Shown here piece after piece: positions 55,187 through 64,000 of a stretch of 64,000 nucleotides of DNA (position 1 is the first letter of the stretch; each line of letters opens with the position of its first letter). The notes under the pieces are model-generated. The model saw only the letters and a list, made by a program, of their open reading frames with translations. It did not search any database and was not told the origin of the DNA. Made by a program: the position numbers and the translations under genes. This DNA comes from Methylobacterium durans (lineage in GTDB: Bacteria; Pseudomonadota; Alphaproteobacteria; Rhizobiales; Beijerinckiaceae). Where the stretch lies: the NCBI RefSeq assembly GCF_003173715.1, contig NZ_CP029550.1, positions 2,542,001-2,606,000 of the forward strand, given 5' to 3'.

Positions 55187-57459
55187 ATGCGGGTCGGGCG
55201 GAAGATTCTCCTCGTCGGCGGCGTCCCGATCCTGATCGCCGCCGCGATCGCCGCGGCCGGCTGGCTCGTCCTCGCGCAGGAGGAGCGCGCCCGCGGCGGC
55301 GCCGTCCTCGCCGGCCAGGTCGACCGCGTCCTCGCGCTGGCCCGGATGGTGCGCGACGATTACGTCGGTGCCCGCGCGAGCGAGCGCGCCGCCCATGCCG
55401 ATCGCTTCGTCCTGCTCACCGCGGAGGCCGGGACCGGCCTCGACGGCCTGAAGCTCTACGTCCGCACCACCGACCAGATGGCCCGCATCGAATCCGCGCG
55501 CGGGGCGCTCGCCCGCTACCTCGCGCGGATGCGGGATTTCGTCCGCGTCACCCGCGAGAACGACGCCCTGGTGAGCGAGATGGCGACCCGGGCCGGGCGC
55601 CTCGTCGAGCTCGCCGACCGGGCCCGCCTGCGCCAGCAGGCCTCGAACGCCGATCTCGTGCTCTCGCTCACCGAGAAGGTGCAGCGCCTGAGCGCCACCC
55701 GCGAGGTGCTGAGCCAGATCAACGGCGTGCGGGCCGCCGCCGCCGAGGCCGGCCCCGGCGGGGCCCCTTCCTCCGAGCCGCTCGCCGGGCAGCGCCTGCG
55801 GGATTCGGCCCGCGGCCTCGGCGAGGCCCTGCGCGCGCAGGGACGGACCCGCGAGGCGGACGAGCTCTCGGGCCTCGCCGAGCGCGCCGCGGACGAGGCC
55901 GCGGCGTCGCGCGAGCGCGTGGGGCGCGACCTCGTGGAATGGTCCGAGCGCCTCCTCAAGATCGACGCGTCCGGCCAGCGCACCCTGCACGAGGAGGTGG
56001 CCCAGCTCCTCACCTACGCGGTCGAGGCCAACGAGACCGAGCAGGCCACCCAGAACATCGCCGTCACCACCCTGCGGCTCGGGCAGCGCACCGCCGACGC
56101 GCTCGGGCGCCGCGACGTTCTGGCGGTCAAGGCGATGCTCGGGGAGGGCGAGCGCCTCTCGGCCCGCGCCGAGGCCCTGCCGATCTCGCCCCTGATCCAG
56201 GCCGAGATGGTCGATGCCGTCGACGGCTGGCGCAAGCGGCTGACCACGACGGTCGGCGGCCTGGAGCGCCAGAACGAGATGCTGGCCGAGATGGACCAGC
56301 TCGCCGGGGCCGTGAGCACCAGCGCCCAGAGCCTCAACGACGCCTTCATCGGCGATGCCGAGAGCTTCGGCGCCTCCGTCCGCCGGATCCTGCTCGCGGG
56401 GGCGACGGCGGGCCTCCTCGTCGGCACCCTGGTCGCGCTCGCGGTCGCCCGCTCGATCACGACGCCGCTGCGGGCGCTGCAGGGGGACATGATCGCGCTC
56501 GCGGCGAACCCCGCGCGCGGACAGGTCAGCGGCCTCTCCCGCGGGGACGAGCTCGGCGACATCGCCCGGGCGACGCACGTCTTCGTCACCGAGATTGCCC
56601 GGCGCGAGCAGGCGCTTCGCCGCGCCAAGGACCAGGCGGACGCCGCCCTCCTCGACCTGCGCCAGGCCCAGACCGACCTGATCCAGGCCGAGAAGCTCGC
56701 CTCGCTGGGCCAGCTCGTGGCGGGCGTCGCCCACGAGATCAACACGCCGCTCGGCCTCGCGCTCACCACCGCCACGGTCGTGCGCGACGAGACCCGGGCC
56801 TTCGACGAGACGCTGGCCTCCGGCCAGCTCTCCCGCTCGCGCCTGACCCATTACGTCGAGCGGGTTCGCGAGGGCGCGGCCCTCCTCTGCACCAACCTCG
56901 CCCGCGCCGCCGACCTCGTGCACGGCTTCAAGCAGGTCGCCGTCGACCGCGTCAGCGACGAGCAGCGCCGCTTCCCCTCGACGCGTGGCTCGACGAACTC
57001 CTCGCGAGCCTGAAGCCCCTGCTGCGCCAGGGCGGCCACGCCGTCTCCCGCACCTGCCCGGCCCTCTCCGTCGAGACCAATCCCGGCGCCCTCGCCCAGG
57101 TGGTCACGAACTGCATCACCAACGCGGTGGTGCACGGCTTCGCGGGCGGACGGCCGGGGCACATCGCGGTCACGGTCGCCGAGGTTCGGCCCGGCACGAT
57201 CCGCCTGGAGATCGCCGACGACGGGCGCGGCATCCCGCCCGAGAACCTCGACCGGATCTACGATCCGTTCTTCACCACCGCCCGCTCGCGGGGCAGCACG
57301 GGGCTCGGCATGCACATCGTCCACAACCTCGTCACCGCCAAGCTCGGCGGCCGCATCGCCATCGAGAGCCGGCCGGGGGAGGGCACCCGCGTCCGCATCG
57401 AGTTCCCGGCCTCCCTCGCGGAGGGCGAGCGCCCCGTGCTCGCGAAGGCGGTCGGATGA
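55187..57459 (+). pseudogene. Membrane sensor histidine kinase, frame broken at 56974-56977
   Basis: Restored length is 757 residues. The order is an N-terminal helix (8-27), a long periplasmic helical sensor (about 30-395), a second helix (about 405-425), HAMP, coiled coil (RAKDQADAALLDLRQAQTDL), HisKA with His516 in VAHEINTPLG, and HATPase (NCITNAVVHGF; DDGRGIPP; STGLGMHIVHNL). The frame breaks at DEQRRF|PLDAW; a fifth C in CCCC (56974-56977) repairs it. The restored stop overlaps the next start (ATGA), evidence that the repaired frame is the natural one. No response regulator is adjacent. Confidence 0.88.
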
Positions 57460-59096
57460 GGCTCGCCATCGCCGCCCTCTCGGCCGCCCTCGGCGTCGGT
57501 CTCGCGGGGCTCCCCCTCCCGGCCTCGGCCCGCACCCTCGTCTTCTGCTCGGAGGGCAACCCGGAATCCCTCGACCCGGCGGCGGTGACCACCACGACGG
57601 CGATGAACGTCACCTGGCAGATGTTCAACACGCTGGTCGAGTTCAGCCCCGGCACCACCGTGATCCGGCCCGGCCTCGCCGAGTCCTGGCGGGTCTCGGA
57701 GGACGGGCGGACCTACGATTTCACCCTGCGCACGGGCGTGCGCTTCCACGCCAATGCCCGCTTCACGCCGAGCCGGACCCTGGAGGCGCAGGACGTGCTG
57801 TTCAGTTTCCTGCGCCAGTGGAAGCCGGACCACCCGTTCCATCGCGCCCGGAGCGGCTTCACCTACTTCCGCGATCTCGGCCTCGCGGACCTCCTGGAGG
57901 GCGTCGAGGCGCTCGATGCCCGCACGATCCGCTTCCGCCTGAAGGAGCCGGACGCGACCTTCCTGCCGAACCTCGCCCAGGCCTTCGCGGCCATCCACTC
58001 GGCCGAATACGCCGACATCCTCGCGGCGGCCGGCGCCCACGACGAGCTGGAACGGGCGCCGATCGGCACCGGTCCGTTCAGCTTTGCCGGCTACAGGCCG
58101 GACATCGCGGTGCGCTACCGGGGCTTTGCCGCCTATTGGCGCGCGCCCGAGGCGCTGGAGCCCGGCCTCGAACCGATCGACGGCCTCGTCTTCTCGATCA
58201 CGCCGAACCCGGCGGTGCGCCTCGCCAAGCTGAAGGCGGGCGAGTGCCAGGTGATGGCCTTCCCCGCGCCGACGGACCTCCCCACCATCGAGGCGGACCC
58301 GAACCTCACGCTGATCTCGAAGGCCGAGCTCAACGTCGCCTATCTCGCGCTGAACACCCGAAAGGCGCCGTTCGACGACGTGCGCGTGCGCCGGGCGATC
58401 AACCTCGCCATCGACCGGCGCGCCATCGTGGAGGCGGCCTACGGGGCGGCGGGCCTCGTCGCGCGCGGGCCCCTGCCGCCGGGCCTCTGGGCCAGCGATA
58501 CGGGCCTGCCCGACATCCCGTTCGACCGGGCGGAGGCGCTGCAGCTCCTCAAGGAGGCGGGCCACGGGCACGGGTTCGAGACCGACCTCTGGTACCCGCC
58601 GGTCAGCCGGCCCTACAACCCGGACGGACGCCGCGTCGCCGACATGATCCAGGCCGACCTCGCCCGGATCGGGGTGCGCGCCCGCCTCGTCACCGAGCCC
58701 TGGAGCGCCTACCGCGCGGCCCTCTACGGCGGCGTGCCGCAGGCGATGCTCTACGGCTGGACCGGGGACAACGGCGACCCGGACAATTTCCTCAACGTGC
58801 TGCTCGGCTGCAAGGCCGCCGAGCCCGGCGGCGCCAACCTCGCCCGCTGGTGCGACGCGGAGTACGATTCCGCCATCCAGGCGGCCCGCCGCACGAGCGA
58901 CGTCGCCGCCCGCACGGCGCTCTACCGGCACGCGCAAGGGATCTTCCGGCGGGAGGCGCCCTGGGTGCCCCTCGCCCACACCGTGGTGCACATGGCGCTC
59001 CGCCGGAGCGTCGTCGGCTTCCGCATGGACCCGCTCGGCCGCCACCTGTTCGAGGGCGTGGCCCTGCGCGACGAGGCGCCCGAGACGTCCCGCTAA
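57456..59096 (+). CDS. Family 5 extracellular solute-binding protein (dipeptide-type)
   Basis: This 546-residue periplasmic protein has a signal peptide (LAIAALSAALGVGLAGLPLP). SBP_bac_5 features are SEGNPESLDPAAVTT, FNTLVEFSPGT, AESWRVSEDGRTYDFTLR, IGTGPFSF and VRRAINLAIDRRAI. Related to DppA and other peptide or nickel-binding proteins. Its ATG overlaps the kinase stop (ATGA), but no permease or ATPase genes follow. It may therefore deliver ligand information to the kinase instead of serving transport. Confidence 0.9.
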   Translation: MRLAIAALSAALGVGLAGLPLPASARTLVFCSEGNPESLDPAAVTTTTAMNVTWQMFNTLVEFSPGTTVIRPGLAESWRVSEDGRTYDFTLRTGVRFHANARFTPSRTLEAQDVLFSFLRQWKPDHPFHRARSGFTYFRDLGLADLLEGVEALDARTIRFRLKEPDATFLPNLAQAFAAIHSAEYADILAAAGAHDELERAPIGTGPFSFAGYRPDIAVRYRGFAAYWRAPEALEPGLEPIDGLVFSITPNPAVRLAKLKAGECQVMAFPAPTDLPTIEADPNLTLISKAELNVAYLALNTRKAPFDDVRVRRAINLAIDRRAIVEAAYGAAGLVARGPLPPGLWASDTGLPDIPFDRAEALQLLKEAGHGHGFETDLWYPPVSRPYNPDGRRVADMIQADLARIGVRARLVTEPWSAYRAALYGGVPQAMLYGWTGDNGDPDNFLNVLLGCKAAEPGGANLARWCDAEYDSAIQAARRTSDVAARTALYRHAQGIFRREAPWVPLAHTVVHMALRRSVVGFRMDPLGRHLFEGVALRDEAPETSR

Positions 59097-59164
59097 CGTT
59101 TCGCGGGTAGGGTGCCGGCACCCTTCCTGCGGGGAGAGGCGCGCGCCGCGGAGACCGGAGCCCC

Positions 59165-60838
59165 ATGACGATCGAAGCCCGCACCGCCGCCCAGGCCCTC
59201 GTCGCGCAGCTTCAGGCGAACGGGGTGCGCCACGTCTTCACGGTGCCGGGCGAGAGCTTCCTGCCCGTGCTCGACGCGCTCTACGACGCCGACATCGCCG
59301 TCACCGTCTGCCGCCAGGAGGGGGGCGCCGCCATGATGGCGGAGGCGCACGGCAAGGCGACGGGGCGGCCGGGCATCTGCTTCGTGACGCGGGGGCCGGG
59401 CGCCACCAACGCCTCGGCCGGCATCCACATCGCCCAGCAGGATTCCTCGCCGATGATCCTGTTCGTCGGTCAGGTCGAGCGGGGCTACCGCGACCGCGAC
59501 GCGTGGCAGGAGGTCGATTACCGCGCGGCCTTCGGGCCGCTCGCGAAGTGGGCGGCCGAGATCGACCAGGGCGCCCGCGTGCCCGAATACGTCTCCCGTG
59601 CCTTCCACGCCGCCACTTCGGGCCGGCCCGGCCCCGTGGTGCTCGCCCTGCCGAAGGACATGCTGAAGGAGCCCTGCCCCGGCCCGCTCGCGCCGGCCTG
59701 GCAGCCGGTCGAGGCCGCGCCGGGGCCTGAGGAGATGGAGCGGCTCGAAGCCCTCCTGGCGGAGGCCGAGCGGCCCCTCCTTCTCCTCGGCGGCAGCCGC
59801 TGGACGGAGGCCGCCTGCGCGGACGTGCGCACCTTCGCGGAGCGGTTCCGGCTGCCCGTCGCCACGAGCTACCGGCGCCTGCCCCTGTTCGACCCGCTGC
59901 ACCCGTCCTATGCCGGCGACCTCGGCCTCGCGGCGAACCCGAAGCTCGCCGCCCGGGTGCGGGCCGCCGACCTCCTGATCGTGCTCGGCGGGCGCCTCGG
60001 CGAGGTGCCGAGCCAGGGCTACGCCCTCCTCGACATCCCGGGGCCGCGGACGCGCCTCGTCCACATCCATCCAGGGGCGGAGGAGATCGGCCGGGTCTAC
60101 GTGCCGCACCTGCCCGTCAACGCCTCGGCGAACCGCACCGCCGCGGCGCTGGCGCGGCTCGAACCCCCCGCCCGTCTCCCCTGGGCCGCCGAGACGGAAG
60201 CCGCGCACGCGGAGTACCTGGCCTGGAGCGAGGTTCCGACGCCCCAGCCCGGCCGCGTCAATCTGGGCGCCGTGATGGTGCATCTGCGCGACGCCCTGCC
60301 GGGTGACGCGATCATCTGCAACGGCGCGGGCAATTACGCGGCCTGGATCCACCGGTTCTACCGCTTCCGGCAGCCCGGCACGCACATCGCTCCCACTTCC
60401 GGATCAATGGGTTACGGCCTGCCGGCGGCGGTGGCGATGCAGATCCTGCACCCCGCCCGCACCGTGATCGCGATCAACGGCGACGGTGACGTTTTGATGA
60501 GCGCTCAGGAATTCGCGACCGCCGTCCAGTACAACCTGCCGTTGGTCTGCATCGTGGCCGACAATGGCAGCTACGGGACCATCCGGATGCACCAGGAGCG
60601 AGATTTTCCGGGCCGGGTCTCGGCGACGGATCTCCGCAATCCCGACTTCGCCGCCTACGCCCGCGCCTTCGGCGGCTTCGGCGTGACGGTGGAGGCGACC
60701 GAGGAATTTCCCGCCGCGCTCGAAGCCGCCCGCGCCTCGGGCCAGCCCTCGATCATCCACCTGAAGGTCGCCAAGGAGGCCATCTCGCCGGGCCTGACGC
60801 TGACGGCGATCCGGGAGCAGGCGCTGCGGGAGCGCTGA
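59165..60838 (+). CDS. Thiamine-diphosphate enzyme, acetolactate-synthase-like
   Basis: This is a 557-residue protein with three domains. The N-terminal pyrimidine-binding domain has the catalytic Glu52 (CRQEGGAAMMAEAHGKATG). The central domain is LLLLGGSRW to HIHPGAEEIGRVYV. The C-terminal pyrophosphate-binding domain has INGDGDVLMSAQEF with VADNGSYG. It resembles acetolactate synthase large subunits, but related ThDP decarboxylases cannot be excluded and no ilvH small subunit is nearby. It is convergent with a branched-chain aminotransferase-like gene, 9 bp apart. Confidence 0.87.
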   Translation: MTIEARTAAQALVAQLQANGVRHVFTVPGESFLPVLDALYDADIAVTVCRQEGGAAMMAEAHGKATGRPGICFVTRGPGATNASAGIHIAQQDSSPMILFVGQVERGYRDRDAWQEVDYRAAFGPLAKWAAEIDQGARVPEYVSRAFHAATSGRPGPVVLALPKDMLKEPCPGPLAPAWQPVEAAPGPEEMERLEALLAEAERPLLLLGGSRWTEAACADVRTFAERFRLPVATSYRRLPLFDPLHPSYAGDLGLAANPKLAARVRAADLLIVLGGRLGEVPSQGYALLDIPGPRTRLVHIHPGAEEIGRVYVPHLPVNASANRTAAALARLEPPARLPWAAETEAAHAEYLAWSEVPTPQPGRVNLGAVMVHLRDALPGDAIICNGAGNYAAWIHRFYRFRQPGTHIAPTSGSMGYGLPAAVAMQILHPARTVIAINGDGDVLMSAQEFATAVQYNLPLVCIVADNGSYGTIRMHQERDFPGRVSATDLRNPDFAAYARAFGGFGVTVEATEEFPAALEAARASGQPSIIHLKVAKEAISPGLTLTAIREQALRER

Positions 60839-60847
60839 GGTCCCGCC

Positions 60848-61720
60848 TCACCCGTGTGCGAAATCCCAGTAGAGCTGGCGCGCCTTGCGGAAGATCGGGC
60901 CCGGCTCGAAGCGGGCCTCGTCGAGGGCGGTGATGGGGGCGAGCTTGGCGAAGTTGCCGGCCGTAAACACTTCGTCCGCCTTGAGAAAATCCTCGTAAGC
61001 CAGCGTCGCCTCGACCACCGTGACGCCGGCCTCGCGCAGGACGCCGATCACCCGCGCCCGGGTGATGCCGGCCAGGAACGAGCCGTTCGGCACCGGCGTG
61101 AACACCACCCCGTCGCGGGCGAAGAAGGCGTTGGCGTTGGCGAATTCGGCGACGTTGCCGAGCCCGTCCCGCATCAGGCAATTGCCGAAGCCGCGCCCAT
61201 GCGCCTCGATCAAGGCCCGCGTCCCGTTCGGGTAGAGGCAGCCGGCCTTGGCATCGACCGGCGCCGTCTCGATCGAGGGGCGCCGGTAGGGCGAGAGCGT
61301 CGCGCGCGCGCCCACGGGCAGCGGCATCGGCGCGTGGTAGAGGCTGAGGCACCAGTTGGTCGATTCGGGATCGAAGCGCACGCCCCCCGCGAACCCGTCC
61401 TCCGCCCAGTACATCGGCCGGATGTAGAGCTCGGCGTCGTGGGGGAAGCGCCGCAGCCCCTCCTCGACCAGGGCGAGCCATTCCCCCTCGGCGACCTTCG
61501 GCTTGAGCCCGAGCGCCACGGCCGAGCGGTTGACCCGCGCGAGGTGCCGGTCGAGGTCCGGCGTCACGCCCTCGAAGGCGCGGGCCCCGTCGAACACCGT
61601 CGAGCCGAGCCAGGCCCCATGGGTGCGCGGGCCCATCATCCGCACGTTGCCGGGGTGCCAGGCGCCCTCGAAGAAGGTCCAGGTCGTCTCAGACGTCGTC
61701 TCGGGCGATGCCGTGGCCAT
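60848..61720 (-). CDS. Class IV aminotransferase, branched-chain type
   Basis: This 290-residue PLP enzyme is a fold-type IV transaminase. STVFDGARAFEG lies near 40-51, RPMYWAEDGF near 101-110, PLP lysine Lys158 in DAKAGCLYPN, and FGNCLMRDGLGNVAEFANAN follows. It would interconvert branched-chain amino acids and keto acids, or D-amino acids. ATG 61720 begins ATASPETTSET. A cupin gene lies 32 bp upstream on the same strand, so the two are probably one operon. Confidence 0.88.
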   Translation of the reverse strand: MATASPETTSETTWTFFEGAWHPGNVRMMGPRTHGAWLGSTVFDGARAFEGVTPDLDRHLARVNRSAVALGLKPKVAEGEWLALVEEGLRRFPHDAELYIRPMYWAEDGFAGGVRFDPESTNWCLSLYHAPMPLPVGARATLSPYRRPSIETAPVDAKAGCLYPNGTRALIEAHGRGFGNCLMRDGLGNVAEFANANAFFARDGVVFTPVPNGSFLAGITRARVIGVLREAGVTVVEATLAYEDFLKADEVFTAGNFAKLAPITALDEARFEPGPIFRKARQLYWDFAHG

Positions 61721-61752
61721 GGGGCCGCCTCCAGGAAGGTCGGGGGGAGGGA

Positions 61753-62208
61753 TCAGGCGGCTTCGAGGAAGCCGGACGTCTTCCGGGCTGGCTTGCGGCC
61801 GAGCGTCCGCTTGAGGCGGCCCAGCACGCGGATGGCCAGCGTCACCGCCTTCGGCTGAACGCGCCGGCAGAACGCGACCTTGCGGACGTAGCTCTCCACG
61901 TGCCAGCGGCAGACCGCGCCCTGGGGCAGGAACAGCACGTCGCCGGCCCGGAAGGTTTTCGGGGGCGCGTGCCCGTCGCTGATCGTGGCGGAGCCTTCGA
62001 GGAAGTGGATCGTCTCGTCGATGTCGTAGAACCAGTCGAACGTGCCGGCCGTGCAATCCCAGACCAGGGTGCTCGCCATGCCGTCCGCGCTCCGCGAGAG
62101 CGTGGCGTTGCGCGCCACGGGCTGCCCTTCGCGGATCCAGCTCGGCTCGATCGGGGCGGGTTTCAGGTCCACCGTGGTGACGGAAGGGATCATCGGGGTC
62201 GTCGGCAC
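61753..62208 (-). CDS. Cupin domain-containing protein
   Basis: This 151-residue protein has a cupin_3 (DUF861)-like barrel: VWDCTAGTFDWFYDIDETI, HFLEGSATISDG and FRAGDVLFLPQGAVCRWHVE. The usual metal-binding His-rich set is incomplete, so enzymatic activity is unclear. The basic C-terminus (LKRTLGRKPARKTSGF) is unusual. It lies 32 bp before the aminotransferase gene. Its ATG 62208 faces the metY upstream region. Confidence 0.82.
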   Translation of the reverse strand: MPTTPMIPSVTTVDLKPAPIEPSWIREGQPVARNATLSRSADGMASTLVWDCTAGTFDWFYDIDETIHFLEGSATISDGHAPPKTFRAGDVLFLPQGAVCRWHVESYVRKVAFCRRVQPKAVTLAIRVLGRLKRTLGRKPARKTSGFLEAA

Positions 62209-62685
62209 GGCAGGCTCCCTGTCTTGGATCGTCGGGCTGAAAGATCGGGTCCGTGCCTTCCTATAAGCGGCAGGTCATCGCGGACCGCAAGATCCGATAT
62301 GGCGACATGATTAATTGCGTCGCGGCTTGGTTTTTCTGATCTGGGCCGGGATTTATTGGTATCGCTGGATCACTCATCCAATGTCGGGACGATTCCGTCT
62401 CGCGCCGGTACAGGGTCGTTGCTCCGCACGCGCGACTGCCGGCCCGCGACGAGACGCCGTGCGGATAAAGCGCCGAGATCCGGCGGCCTGCCGGTCATGA
62501 AGGACAGAAGCAGAGCGAGCCGGAAACATCAGATCTTCGCAGATGATTCACCGCATCCGCGGGCGGCCTGAGTCTTAACCATCTGTCTTCAGCAATCGTA
62601 CCGGCGTGGAACAGCAAGGCTTGGCGCGGGCCTTGCGCATCGCCCGGTGCAGGACGCCCCCAGCGCCTCTCACGACGGACCTTCC
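62209..62685. other. Divergent intergenic region upstream of metY, 477 bp
   Basis: This stretch is less GC-rich than most of the window, especially 62290-62400. A short hydrophobic ORF from TTG 62315 (VFLIWAGIYWYRWITHP at its start) is the only notable frame, with no ribosome site. A GCGAC...GTCGC hairpin (62302-62322) followed by GGCTTGGTTTTT could be a terminator or leader structure. I looked for a SAM-II-type riboswitch, expected upstream of met genes in this class, and did not find its GGTGATTTG/CTAAA core. Confidence 0.45.
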
Positions 62686-63978
62686 ATGCGCAGCGAGACG
62701 ATCGCCGTCCACGCCGGCTTCGAGCACGATCCGACCACGCACGCGGTGGCGGTGCCGATCTACCAGAGCGTGGCCTACGCCTTCGACAGCGCCGACCACG
62801 GCGCCGCCCTGTTCAACCTGGAGGAGGAGGGCTTCCGCTACAGCCGCATCGCGAACCCGACCGTCTCGGTGCTGGAGCAGCGGGTGGCGGCCCTCGAGGG
62901 CGGCCACGCCGCGCTCGCCGTCGCCACCGGTCAGGCGGCGCTGCACTATGCCATCGCGACGCTCGCCGACCATGGCGGGAACATCGTCTCGGTGCCCCAG
63001 CTCTACGGCACCACCCATACGCTGCTCGCCCACGTGCTGCCCCGCCAGGGCATCACGACGCGCTTCGCCGCGAGCGACAGCCCCGAGGACATCGCCAAGC
63101 TCATCGATGCCGATACGCGCGCGGTCTACTGCGAGTCGATCGGCAATCCGGCCGGCAACATCTGCGACATCGCGGCGCTCGCCCGCGTCGCCCACGCCCA
63201 CGGGGTGCCGCTCGTCGTCGACAATACGGTCGCGACGCCGATCCTGCTGAGGCCGATCGAGCACGGAGCCGATATCGTGATCGCCTCGCTCACCAAGTTC
63301 ATGGGCGGCCACGGCACGACGCTCGGTGGCGTCATCGTGGAGGCCGGGCGCTTCGACTGGATGGCGGAGCCCGAGCGCTTCCCGATGTTCTGCACGCCGG
63401 ACGCCTCGTATCACGGGCTCGTCTACGCCGAGCATTTCGGCCCCGGCGCCTTCGTCGCCCGCGCGCGCAGCGTCTACCAGCGCACCACCGGCGCGGTGCT
63501 GCCGGCGCTGAGCGCGTTCCTCCTCCTGCAGGGCATCGAGACGGTGGCGCTGCGCGTCGAGCGGCACGTGGAGAACGGCCGCAAGGTCGCCGAATACCTG
63601 CGGGCGCATCCGGACGTCGACTGGGTGAACTACGCGGGCTTTCCCGACAGCCCGCATCACGCGATGGCCCGGAAATATCTCGGCGGTCAGGGCTCCTCGC
63701 TCCTGACCTTCGGGGTGAAGGGCGGCTTCGAGGCCGGCAAGAGCTTCTACGACGCGCTGAAGCTCGTGAAGCGTCTCGTCAACATCGGCGACGCGAAGTC
63801 GCTCGCCTGCCACCCGGCCTCCACCACGCACCGGCAGATGAAGTCCGACGAGCAGCGCAGCGCGGGCGTCTTCCCCGAGATGATCCGTCTCAGCGTCGGC
63901 ATCGAGCACATCGATGACATCAAGGCCGATCTGGAGCAGGCGCTCGCGGCCGCCCGACCCGCTTCACTTGCCGCCTGA
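62686..63978 (+). CDS. metY: O-acetylhomoserine sulfhydrylase (aminocarboxypropyltransferase)
   Basis: This is a 430-residue Cys/Met-metabolism PLP enzyme that makes homocysteine (or cysteine) from O-acylhomoserine and sulfide. PLP lysine is Lys204 in SLTKFMGGHG. RYSRIANPTVSVLEQRVA near 51-68 and the C-terminal GDAKSLACHPASTTHRQM are hallmark sequences, and length matches MetY. ATG 62686 was chosen over an in-frame ATG 39 bases upstream because the extra N-terminus lacks similarity. The last 22 bases of the window hold no gene. Confidence 0.95.
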   Translation: MRSETIAVHAGFEHDPTTHAVAVPIYQSVAYAFDSADHGAALFNLEEEGFRYSRIANPTVSVLEQRVAALEGGHAALAVATGQAALHYAIATLADHGGNIVSVPQLYGTTHTLLAHVLPRQGITTRFAASDSPEDIAKLIDADTRAVYCESIGNPAGNICDIAALARVAHAHGVPLVVDNTVATPILLRPIEHGADIVIASLTKFMGGHGTTLGGVIVEAGRFDWMAEPERFPMFCTPDASYHGLVYAEHFGPGAFVARARSVYQRTTGAVLPALSAFLLLQGIETVALRVERHVENGRKVAEYLRAHPDVDWVNYAGFPDSPHHAMARKYLGGQGSSLLTFGVKGGFEAGKSFYDALKLVKRLVNIGDAKSLACHPASTTHRQMKSDEQRSAGVFPEMIRLSVGIEHIDDIKADLEQALAAARPASLAA

Positions 63979-64000
63979 ATCCGAATTCCGAGGAGAGGCC

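Noticed and set aside
62315..62500. Short ORF with a hydrophobic start upstream of metY
   Set aside because: TTG start, no ribosome site, and the second half looks like random GC-rich translation.

Overview
The window reads as chromosomal DNA from a very GC-rich alphaproteobacterium, most likely Methylobacteriaceae (Methylobacterium or a close relative). The evidence is strong GC bias at third codon positions, frequent GTG starts, lineage-typical families (DUF2125, DUF3369, DUF3775, an EcfG-type sigma factor, the ohr/ohrR pair) and a familiar Rhizobiales gene order: ileS-lspA-hypothetical-M16-M16, aroK-aroB, and a 50-residue membrane protein ahead of xerD. It is almost entirely single-copy core and housekeeping content. 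I see no transposase, phage genes, CRISPR array, rRNA or tRNA.

Layout. 1-9.7 kb: a cut-off REC-DUF3369 regulator divergent from an OmpR-type regulator, an outer-membrane-type protein, gamma-glutamyltransferase, PlsC, a DUF2125 protein, moaE, and a tandem gamma-carbonic-anhydrase-like protein. 9.7-17.6 kb: a TetR-PPOX operon divergent from a three-domain MFS/acyltransferase/acyl-ACP synthetase, then bioF and bioA, then a small receiver protein. 17.6-26.4 kb: a MarR-type regulator, ileS-lspA, and two paired M16 peptidase-like proteins. 26.4-37 kb: a VOC dioxygenase, ferredoxin-NADP reductase, bioD, kup, a diguanylate cyclase, a CNNM/CorC protein, a GT87 protein, and aroK-aroB. 37-47 kb: xerD, a bioC-like methyltransferase, ohr/ohrR, cytochrome c, glcD-like, chrA and alkB. 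47-64 kb: a NepR-like/EcfG fusion sigma factor, gpmA, dapB, a D-2-hydroxyacid dehydrogenase, a sensor kinase coupled to a solute-binding protein, a ThDP enzyme with an aminotransferase, and metY.

Six genes (aas-like, bioF, bioA, two secreted hypotheticals and the sensor kinase) are each broken by one small frame change. Five of the six are explained by one missing base in a G or C run of 4-5. The shared pattern suggests sequence or assembly error more than gene decay, so these are annotated as broken reading frames that are probably functional genes.

The most interesting observations are: (1) a fused double gamma-carbonic-anhydrase-like protein whose two halves carry complementary parts of one Cam-type metal site; (2) an EcfG-type sigma factor with an N-terminal extension resembling its own anti-sigma factor NepR; (3) a TetR operator pair shared by a divergent lipid-remodelling gene; (4) three OhrR-box-like sites between ohr and ohrR; (5) a histidine kinase translationally coupled to a permease-less solute-binding protein; (6) a moaE gene whose homologous N-terminus has no usable start codon.
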